Assembly (NCBI GenBank): GCA_031428675.1
Contig: JANOYC010000129.1
Coordinates: forward strand, 1 to 7,276
Origin: JANOYC01 sp031428675
GTDB lineage: Bacteria > Actinomycetota > Actinomycetes > Actinomycetales > Microbacteriaceae
Direction of reading: 5' to 3'
DNA: 7,276 bases
Positions 1 through 3,864 of this stretch are shown piece by piece. Under the pieces are notes generated by a model. It was not told the origin of the DNA, did not search any database, and saw only the letters and a program-made list of their open reading frames with translations. The stretch's first letter is position 1; each line of letters begins with the position of its first letter. Position numbers and translations under genes: made by a program.

Positions 1-1
1 G

Positions 2-199
2 GGTGCGAAAGCGCCGCAGGCCGCTGGTGTCATCCACACCGACTTCGAAAAGGGCTTCATCAAGGCCGAGATCATCGGATTCGACGACCTCGTCGCCACC
101 GGTTCGATCGCCGAGGCCCGAGCGAAGGGCAAGGCCCGGATCGAGGGTAAGGAATACGTCATGCAAGACGGCGACGTGGTCGAGTTCCGTCACAGTTAG
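2..199 (+). CDS. ychF: YchF/OLA1-type GTPase (ATPase), C-terminal TGS domain, 5'-truncated by the window
   Basis: The reading frame is open from base 2 and gives 65 residues ending at the TAG at 197-199. The segment with GVIHTDFEKGFIKAEIIGFDDL, followed by EARAKGKARIEGK and VMQDGDVVEF, is characteristic of the C-terminal TGS domain of YchF, a conserved ribosome-associated Obg-family P-loop protein that prefers ATP and is linked to translation and oxidative-stress response. The nucleotide-binding domain lies upstream of the window. The ending is odd. YchF normally finishes in FNV after DVVEFR, but this copy finishes DVVEFRHS. A displaced copy of the normal ending lies at 702-731, so the original 3' end seems to have been replaced by incoming DNA. 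The change affects only the last few residues, so the protein is probably functional. Family call is very secure; the cause of the altered tail is inference. Confidence 0.95.
   Translation, partial: GAKAPQAAGVIHTDFEKGFIKAEIIGFDDLVATGSIAEARAKGKARIEGKEYVMQDGDVVEFRHS
173..189 (+). repeat. Left direct repeat, ychF 3' end (DR-L)
   Basis: The sequence gacgtggtcgagttccg matches 702-718 at 16 of 17 bases (t/c difference at the 13th). Both copies encode DVVE-F/L-R in the same codon phase. It has the form of an attachment-site or duplicated junction at the end of a conserved gene, flanking a 0.5-kb insert. Confidence 0.75.
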
Positions 200-220
200 A
201 CCTCAAGATAGGAATCTGGC

Positions 221-703
221 ATGGACTCGGTCTCGGGTGACGCACCTCCGACTGACGTGCACCGTCGTCGCGAGTTCGTAGAAGCGCTTGCAGGGCAGGC
301 ACGGCTGTGGGCGGGGGCTGCGGGAACGGTGACAGTCACGAAGGAAGATGACGACTACATTTTCGCTTCGCTTCCAGTGAGCGATGCCGCCGCGCCAGTT
401 TGGGTTGCGGCCTCCGAATGGATCGATGTTCAAGTGGGATCGTCGAACAACAGCCGATGGAAATTCTGCTACACAGACGAGGACATGTCTGCCGTTTTTG
501 ATCTTGTGCGAGCGGTAATCGATGGTGGCGCGACAGAGTTTCGGGCCTTCGGGCGCTCGCAAGTGGAAGTCTCTTCCCTACTCGGAACTCTCCGGTCGAA
601 GACTGGCCTTGAAACCTATTGGGGGCTCATTCCGGCGCCGGGCTGGCATCAGTGGGGACAACAGCACACGTTCCGCGCCTATGCCGGTCAGGGCAGAATC
701 TGA
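221..703 (+). CDS. Hypothetical protein inside the ychF insert (160 aa)
   Basis: I do not recognise this family with certainty. The start ATG at 221 has a short AGGA-containing ribosome site at about 210-213. The 160-residue product has no signal peptide, no membrane segment and no obvious catalytic motif. It is rich in tryptophan (seven: W30, W62, W67, W80, W134, W142, W145) and has an acidic patch (EDDD, residues 42-45). The middle, SRWKFCYTDEDMSAVFDLVRAVIDGG (about 78-103), recalls short actinobacterial hypothetical proteins with an RW-x-YTDED segment followed by a helix; this is from memory and unverified. It lies alone between two copies of the ychF terminus, and its TGA stop (701-703) overlaps the right repeat by two bases, so it fills the insert completely. 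An accessory role such as immunity or phage interference is conceivable, but nothing in the sequence shows it. Codon use suggests a real gene. Confidence 0.75.
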   Translation: MDSVSGDAPPTDVHRRREFVEALAGQARLWAGAAGTVTVTKEDDDYIFASLPVSDAAAPVWVAASEWIDVQVGSSNNSRWKFCYTDEDMSAVFDLVRAVIDGGATEFRAFGRSQVEVSSLLGTLRSKTGLETYWGLIPAPGWHQWGQQHTFRAYAGQGRI

Positions 704-718
704 CGTGGTCGAGCTCCG
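702..718 (+). repeat. Right direct repeat, ychF 3' end (DR-R)
   Basis: The sequence gacgtggtcgagctccg is the second copy of the 173-189 repeat (16 of 17 identical). Unlike the left copy it runs on into ttcaacgtgtag, the canonical end of ychF, so this side probably preserves the ancestral junction. Confidence 0.75.
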
Positions 719-731
719 CTTCAACGTGTAG
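702..731 (+). pseudogene. ychF: Displaced remnant of the ychF C-terminus (DVVELRFNV-stop)
   Basis: The ten codons from 702 to the TAG at 729-731 read DVVELRFNV-stop, which is the usual end of actinobacterial YchF apart from L for F. There is no start codon or gene body attached: the upstream frame merely runs antisense-like through the unknown ORF in a different phase from it. It is best read as the original 3' end of ychF, pushed about 530 bp downstream when the intervening DNA arrived and supplied a replacement end (DVVEFRHS). Confidence 0.75.
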
Positions 732-766
732 CTCTGTGACTGCACGCCTGTAGCGTGCCACGAGCG

Positions 767-779
767 TAACATGTAACAT
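767..779 (+). promoter_or_regulatory. Probable leaderless promoter of the toxin-antitoxin operon
   Basis: A TAACAT hexamer at 774-779 occupies exactly positions -12 to -7 if transcription starts at the A of the antitoxin ATG (786), and it fits the actinobacterial TANNNT -10 consensus. No Shine-Dalgarno sequence precedes the ATG, as expected for a leaderless mRNA. The hexamer is doubled (TAACATGTAACAT, 767-779), and CGTAAC at 765-770 forms an imperfect inverted pair with GTTATG at 783-788, which could be an autoregulatory operator. No convincing -35 box was found. Confidence 0.4.
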
Positions 780-785
780 TTCGTT

Positions 786-989
786 ATGGCTGTGCGAGAC
801 AGGGTCGGCGCGCATCGGGACCGGATGCGGGAGCAGGGCTTCCGTCTTGTACAGATGTGGGTTCCCGACGTGCGTTCTGAGTCGTTCGCGGCAGAAGCTC
901 ATACGGAGTCTGTCGCGGTGGCTCTTGCGGACCATGCCAGCGATGACCAGTCCTTTGTCGAAGCCGTCTCGGCTCCGTGGGAGGAATGA
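786..989 (+). CDS. MazE-like antitoxin, DUF3018 family
   Basis: This 67-residue protein matches the DUF3018 antitoxin pattern: an N-terminal basic helix (VRDRVGAHRDRMREQGFR, residues 3-20), the hallmark VQMWVPDVRS (22-31), a helix beginning FAAEAH, and an acidic C-terminus with DDQSFVEAV ending in WEE. The family pairs with MazF/PemK-type endoribonucleases, binds and neutralises the toxin through its C-terminal part, and normally autorepresses its own operon. The stop codon overlaps the toxin start in ATGA (986-989), which implies translational coupling. There is no ribosome-binding site, but a TANNNT hexamer lies at the correct distance for leaderless expression, which would favour constant antitoxin supply. 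Length is normal for the family. The family call is from memory of the conserved motif and is secure; autoregulation is inferred. Confidence 0.88.
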   Translation: MAVRDRVGAHRDRMREQGFRLVQMWVPDVRSESFAAEAHTESVAVALADHASDDQSFVEAVSAPWEE

Positions 990-1312
990 TTAGAGGCGAG
1001 ATTTGGTCCGTCGCGGGCGGCATATACGCTTCAAAACCGAGACCGGCAGTCGTGCTGCAGGATGATCGCTTCGACGGCACACGATCTGTCACTGTGTGTC
1101 CATTGACGTCCACTCGAGTTTCCGCCCCCCTTCTGCGGATGCCACTCCCCGCCGACCCGCTGACCGGCCTCGATGAACCCAGCTTCGTGATGGTCGACAA
1201 GATCACCACAGTGCGTCGCGCGAACTTTGGGCAGAAGATCGGCAGGATGTCGTCGTCGCAGCTCGTCCATTTGGAGCGCCTGATTATTGTTTTCCTCGGA
1301 TTGGCCGATTGA
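986..1312 (+). CDS. MazF/PemK-type mRNA interferase toxin
   Basis: This is the toxin half of the pair, predicted to cut mRNA in a sequence-dependent way and arrest growth when the antitoxin is degraded. The 108 residues show the family features in order: the first strand IRGEIWSVAG (2-11), the KPRPAVVLQ segment (17-25) with the conserved Arg19, VTVCPLTS (35-42) with Thr41 of the active-site strand, LDEPSFVMVDKITTVRRA (62-79), and the C-terminal helix (90-103). The ATG at 986 is preferred because it makes the usual 4-bp overlap with the antitoxin and leaves the first strand at the N-terminus. A GTG three codons upstream (977) is possible but lacks a ribosome site. The AGGA at 982-985 is too close to 986 to serve it normally, so coupling to antitoxin translation is likely. 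All expected residues are present, so the toxin appears intact. Confidence 0.92.
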   Translation: MIRGEIWSVAGGIYASKPRPAVVLQDDRFDGTRSVTVCPLTSTRVSAPLLRMPLPADPLTGLDEPSFVMVDKITTVRRANFGQKIGRMSSSQLVHLERLIIVFLGLAD

Positions 1313-1339
1313 GCTAACGAGGAAGGCGGTTCTCGTCAA

Positions 1340-1499
1340 AGGGTGAGCGGCGCTCACCAGGTCTTCGAGGAGGTGCCGTGAGACATGAGCGATCTGCTCG
1401 TGAAACGATCTTGCGCACGAACTGCAAGGCCGCCGCATGAACCTCGTCGTCGGTGGCGGCGGGCTCGAAATTATGCAGAGTGTGGGTGTTCCGGCACAT
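1340..1499 (-). pseudogene. DUF2277-family gene remnant, internally deleted, frameshifted and 3'-truncated
   Basis: On the minus strand an ATG at 1499-1497 opens MCRNTHTLHNFEPAATDDEV, then HAAALQFVRKIV (to about 1404), a close match to the N-terminus of DUF2277, a small actinobacterial protein that usually starts MCRNI and continues LxxFxPPAT-EE--AAALQYVRK. After this the frame loses similarity, but another minus frame resumes with EQIAHVSRHLLEDLVSAAHP (1399 to 1340), which resembles the family's later helix before APPKDRE. About 15-20 residues between the halves (the SGxxKPSxANxxAF region) are missing, and the C-terminus is absent where the toxin-antitoxin module begins. The gene is therefore broken by an internal deletion with a frameshift and by loss of its 3' end. 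The function of DUF2277 is unknown. The match is recalled from memory, so a profile search is needed to settle it. Confidence 0.7.
1342..1358. repeat. Perfect 7-bp inverted repeat with 3-nt loop
   Basis: GGTGAGC, ggc, GCTCACC forms a perfect GC-rich hairpin 30 bp after the toxin stop codon and inside the DUF2277 remnant. It could help end toxin-antitoxin transcription, but it lacks a T tract and part of it encodes remnant residues, so it may be incidental. Confidence 0.45.
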
Positions 1500-1549
1500 G
1501 AAACAAAAATAATCGTCGGGTGCCGACGAGGCAGGGCAGCGACGGTGGC

Positions 1550-1556
1550 AGGATGG
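1550..1556 (+). promoter_or_regulatory. Ribosome-binding site of the HhH-GPD gene
   Basis: AGGATGG ends four bases before the ATG at 1561 and supports that start over in-frame alternatives. Confidence 0.55.
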
Positions 1557-1560
1557 CGTC

Positions 1561-2139
1561 ATGACCGAACACCCGCTGCACATCACCGGCGACAACGCAG
1601 CAGACGAGCTGTTGAGCGCTGAACCGTTCGCGCTTCTGCTCGGCATGCTGCTCGACCAGCAGATCGCGATGGAGACGGCTTTCGCCGGGCCGGCGAAGAT
1701 CCGCGACCGCATCGGCGGCCTCGATCCGGCAACGATCGCGGCCTACGACGCAGACGCGTTTATCGAGGTGTTCCGCACCACTCCTGCGGTGCATCGGTTT
1801 CCCGGGTCGATGGCCGGGCGTGTGCAGACCCTCGCCGACGTCGTCGAGCGCGATTGGAACGGGGATGCCGCGGCAATCTGGACGCACGGCTCACCCAGCG
1901 GCGCCGAGATTCTCGATCGCCTGAAAGCACTGCCGGGCTTTGGCGAACAGAAGGCTAAGATATTCCTCGCCCTGCTGGGAAAGCGCGCGGGCGTGGAGGC
2001 CGAGGGCTGGCGCGAGGCATCTGCACCCTACGGCGAAGAGGGTTCCTTCCGCTCTGTCGCCGACATCGTCGATGCCGGGTCACTCGCGAAAGTGCGGGAA
2101 ACGAAGAAGGCCACAAAAACTGCGGCGAAAAAAGGCTGA
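1561..2139 (+). CDS. HhH-GPD-type base excision DNA repair protein (TIGR03252-like)
   Basis: The 192-residue protein resembles the short actinobacterial branch of the HhH-GPD DNA glycosylase superfamily, which is annotated as a base excision repair protein but is poorly characterised. Visible features are the N-terminal LLGMLLDQQIAMETAFAGP (26-44), the helix-hairpin-helix LKALPGFGEQKAKIFLALLG (121-140) that would grip the DNA backbone, and the branch-specific PYGEEGSFRSVADI (156-169). It ends in a Lys-rich tail (TKKATKTAAKKG, 181-192) that may add non-specific DNA affinity. Aligned by eye to endonuclease III, the catalytic Lys position of the hairpin is Gln130 and no VDTHV motif with its Asp follows. 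The protein either uses different residues or is not a classical glycosylase/AP-lyase. The start at 1561 has an AGGATGG site. Family call is confident; enzymatic activity and substrate are unknown. Confidence 0.88.
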   Translation: MTEHPLHITGDNAADELLSAEPFALLLGMLLDQQIAMETAFAGPAKIRDRIGGLDPATIAAYDADAFIEVFRTTPAVHRFPGSMAGRVQTLADVVERDWNGDAAAIWTHGSPSGAEILDRLKALPGFGEQKAKIFLALLGKRAGVEAEGWREASAPYGEEGSFRSVADIVDAGSLAKVRETKKATKTAAKKG

Positions 2140-2169
2140 GCTCAACCGGCGGCGTGTCGCATCTGAGAG

Positions 2170-2184
2170 TCAATCAATCAATCA
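2170..2184 (+). repeat. Short tandem TCAA repeat
   Basis: tcaatcaatcaatca is 3.75 copies of TCAA in the gap between the convergent HhH-GPD and LysR-type genes. It is a possible slippage site with no evident function. Confidence 0.6.
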
Positions 2185-2220
2185 CGGTGACGTGACAATG
2201 ATCCGAACCAGATCACCGCG
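2183..2220 (-). terminator. Possible weak terminator of the LysR-type gene
   Basis: Read on the minus strand, CGCGGTGA pairs with TCACCGTG (8 bp with one G-T wobble) across a 22-base loop, starting four bases after the LysR-type stop codon. The loop is long and no clean T tract follows, so this is a weak candidate. Confidence 0.25.
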
Positions 2221-2223
2221 CTG

Positions 2224-2571
2224 TCAGCGTGATTGGCGGCGCTTGCCGACCCGGGGAGCGCCCTTCACTGCTGGCGCTCGGCCCTTGCCCTTCGATGCCT
2301 TTGCCTTGCCGCCCGGTGGGGGAGCGGCAGCTTCTGCCGCCGTCGCAGAGCGCGTGCGTTCGTGCCGGGACTGGTCACGTAACGCGATGCCGGCATCTGA
2401 CATTGTCGTGCCGGGCGCCGAATAGTCGAACAACGGATAGCCGAGTTCGGCCTCTAACGCCTTCACGGAGGCGACGACGGTCGACCTCGGCACATTCAGC
2501 GAGCGAGCTGCGTGTGCGAAGTTCAGATTCTTTGTCGCCGCAACGAAGTGACGAGCGTGTGTGCCGTTCAT
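2224..2571 (-). CDS. LysR-type HTH-only protein with basic low-complexity tail
   Basis: The 115-residue product has a clear LysR-type winged helix-turn-helix: HARHFVAATKNLNFAHAARSL (5-25), then NVPRSTVVASVKALEAELG (26-44), YPLFDY (45-50) and TTMSDAGIAL (55-64). A normal LysR regulator has a further 200-residue effector-binding domain. Here it is replaced by a Lys/Arg/Pro/Ala tail (KAKASKGKGRAPAVKGAPRVGKRRQSR, 89-115) with no frameshift in sight. This makes it a ligand-independent DNA binder, possibly with a chromatin-like second contact. The ATG at 2571 puts the HTH at the usual distance from the N-terminus; a GTG at 2589 would add six residues (MVEWTP). It is divergent from the inositol genes, so a link to their regulation is possible, but the operator found there has a different form. 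Target and function are unknown. Confidence 0.82.
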   Translation of the reverse strand: MNGTHARHFVAATKNLNFAHAARSLNVPRSTVVASVKALEAELGYPLFDYSAPGTTMSDAGIALRDQSRHERTRSATAAEAAAPPPGGKAKASKGKGRAPAVKGAPRVGKRRQSR

Positions 2572-2679
2572 GGGAGTCCATTCGACCACGCGGCGACGAA
2601 CTCCGCGTCCGCAGAGACGAGTGCGGCGTTGAGCTCAGGCTAATCCGTGATGGGTGGCGCATCCCAATTTACTCCTATA

Positions 2680-2689
2680 TGTTAGGACA
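2680..2689. promoter_or_regulatory. Predicted inositol-regulator operator, copy 1
   Basis: TGTTAGGACA is the exact reverse complement of the element at 3795-3804. It has TGT-N4-ACA symmetry and is flanked by ATA on the left and AA on the right, like the second copy. It lies 56 bp before the isomerase/epimerase start. Confidence 0.6.
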
Positions 2690-2732
2690 AACAAACATGC
2701 GGGTGACTCCGTCGCTGCAGCAATCATTCAAC

Positions 2733-2738
2733 GAGGAG
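2733..2738 (+). promoter_or_regulatory. Strong ribosome-binding site of the TIM-barrel gene
   Basis: GAGGAG sits six bases before the ATG at 2745 and fixes that start. Confidence 0.7.
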
Positions 2739-2744
2739 TGAGCA

Positions 2745-3734
2745 ATGAAGCTTGGTGTGTATACGGCTGTTCTGCACGACCGTGACCTAGCCGAAGCGCT
2801 CGACGTTATTGCTTCTCTCGGGCTGAACGGTGCGGAGATCAACTCGGGCGGGTTCTTGGCCCCGCGCCACTTGCCGATCGCCGATGTTATGGACAGCGAC
2901 GTCAAGCGTGACGATTACCTGTCGCTGTTTTCGGATCGGGGAATCACGCTCACCGCCCTCAACTGCAACGGCAATCCGCTGCACCCTGACCCCGCGGTCA
3001 CGCACGGTGACGATGTCTTCGCGGCGATTCGTATCGCCGCTCGGCTTGGAGTGAAGCGAGTCATCACTATGTCCGGGTCGCCGTCGAACCAGCGAGACGG
3101 GATTCGACCTGCCTGGGTAGTGAATCCGTGGAACAGCGTCGACATTGACTCCCTCGATTACCAGTGGAACGAGGTAGCCGTGCCGTATTGGAAGCGCGTG
3201 AACGCGGTCGCGGCCGAGCACGACGTCAAAGTCGGCATCGAAATGCACCCCCAGAACATCGTGTTCAACCCAAGCACGCTCGTTCGACTCGTTGAGCAGA
3301 CCGGTGCCACCCATGTGGGTGCGGAGATGGATCCATCGCACCTCTTCTGGCAGCAGATCGATCCGATTGCCGCCCTCGAATACCTGGGAGGGCTGACCTA
3401 CTCAGCCGCGGCGAAAGACATTCGCATCAACGAAGCGGTGAAGATTCATGGCGTTCTGGATGATCGCTTTCGCCGTGTTCCCGAGTCGGAGAATCCTTTG
3501 GCTCTGGGTGGCGGTTACACGCTGTGCGATTGGCCGAAAGATTCCGCGTGGGAATTCGTCGCCCTCGGGATCGGCCACGATCAGGAATTCTGGAACTCTT
3601 TTGTCGCGACGCTCGCGCGCACGGCCCCCGAAACCGACCTTGCCATCGAGCACGAAGATGCGTCACTCGGTCGTGTTGAGGGGCTAGAAGTCGCCGCGAC
3701 CGTGCTGAAGACGGCATTCCGGGCGGCGCGTTGA
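2745..3734 (+). CDS. Sugar phosphate isomerase/epimerase family TIM-barrel protein of the inositol cluster
   Basis: The 329-residue protein belongs to the xylose-isomerase-like TIM-barrel (AP endonuclease family 2) superfamily. Evidence is the opening strand MKLGVYTAVL, GLNGAEIN (26-33), ITLTALNCNGNPLHP (67-81), and the likely metal ligands Glu166 (VGIEMHPQN), Asp196 and His199 (GAEMDPSHLFW) and Glu302 (AIEHED), with AAKDIRINE (222-230) in the place of the usual HxKD strand. Relatives in iol clusters are called IolE, IolH or IolI and work on inosose and related keto-inositols. This sequence fits the broader isomerase/epimerase group better than IolE dehydratase, and it is long for IolI. An IolH-like or inosose-isomerase role is possible, as is another keto-sugar step. 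It is codirectional with iolC but separated from it by 130 bp with its own copy of the operator, so it is probably a separate transcript under the same regulator. Confidence 0.85.
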   Translation: MKLGVYTAVLHDRDLAEALDVIASLGLNGAEINSGGFLAPRHLPIADVMDSDVKRDDYLSLFSDRGITLTALNCNGNPLHPDPAVTHGDDVFAAIRIAARLGVKRVITMSGSPSNQRDGIRPAWVVNPWNSVDIDSLDYQWNEVAVPYWKRVNAVAAEHDVKVGIEMHPQNIVFNPSTLVRLVEQTGATHVGAEMDPSHLFWQQIDPIAALEYLGGLTYSAAAKDIRINEAVKIHGVLDDRFRRVPESENPLALGGGYTLCDWPKDSAWEFVALGIGHDQEFWNSFVATLARTAPETDLAIEHEDASLGRVEGLEVAATVLKTAFRAAR

Positions 3735-3752
3735 ACGGTGCTCGACGAGGCA

Positions 3753-3781
3753 TTGCGCCCCTGGCCTTCATCCCCTACTCT
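3753..3781 (+). promoter_or_regulatory. Candidate promoter of the iolC operon
   Basis: TTGCGC (3753-3758) and TACTCT (3776-3781) are separated by 17 bp and give a plausible -35/-10 pair; TACTCT fits TANNNT. The predicted start, near 3788, falls just before the operator at 3795-3804, an arrangement suited to repression. Spacing is good but the hexamers are imperfect. Confidence 0.35.
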
Positions 3782-3794
3782 ATCAATGTGCATA

Positions 3795-3804
3795 TGTCCT
3801 AACA
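3795..3804. promoter_or_regulatory. Predicted inositol-regulator operator, copy 2
   Basis: TGTCCTAACA with ATA before and AA after is the inverted counterpart of 2680-2689. It lies 61 bp upstream of the iolC ATG, in the only gap between the isomerase gene and iolC. The repeat of a 10-bp exact element with shared flanks in both leaders of a catabolic cluster is hard to explain except as a transcription-factor site. Confidence 0.6.
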
Positions 3805-3864
3805 AATGGAAATGCTCCACAGACCGCAGCTCCATTCCTAGCCACGAAAGTTGTACAGCGAAGT

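Larger units (their letters stand above)
2590..2744 (+). promoter_or_regulatory. Divergent intergenic region upstream of the inositol cluster
   Basis: These 155 bp separate the minus-strand LysR-type gene from the first inositol gene. The downstream third is notably AT-rich for this genome (2660-2697) and contains the operator at 2680-2689. A TATGTT hexamer at 2678-2683 could be a -10 box with a poor TGGCGC -35 at 2655-2660 (17-bp spacer); if so the operator lies on top of the -10, as for a repressor. I see no gene in this stretch. Confidence 0.4.

Noticed and set aside
3..281. Plus-strand frame of 92 codons at the window start
   Set aside because: It is an Arg/Ser-rich shadow of the ychF frame one base over; the frame from base 2 gives the clear TGS domain.
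203..562. Minus-strand frame of 119 codons opposite the insert gene
   Set aside because: The plus-strand ORF has a ribosome site, fills the insert exactly, and has more natural amino-acid composition. The minus frame has no recognisable motif. Because the plus ORF is itself unknown, this rejection is less certain than the others.
173..718. Assembly artefact as the source of the ychF end repeat
   Set aside because: The two copies differ by a synonymous-looking base and have different continuations (RHS versus RFNV), and the intervening ORF is intact. This fits real insertion better than a misassembly, though read data would settle it.
1031..1438. Whole minus-strand frame of 135 codons opposite the toxin gene as a gene
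   Set aside because: Only its first part (about 1340-1399) has meaning, as the shifted half of the DUF2277 remnant. The rest is antisense to mazF.
1437..1622. Plus-strand frame of 61 codons across the DUF2277 start and the HhH-GPD start
   Set aside because: It is short and Arg/Gly-rich, and it overlaps the confident HhH-GPD start in another frame and the DUF2277 remnant on the other strand.
2229..2741. Plus-strand frame of 170 codons through the LysR-type gene and its promoter region
   Set aside because: It is an Arg/Ser/Pro-rich antisense frame over a clear HTH gene and ends inside the leader of the next gene; no family resemblance.
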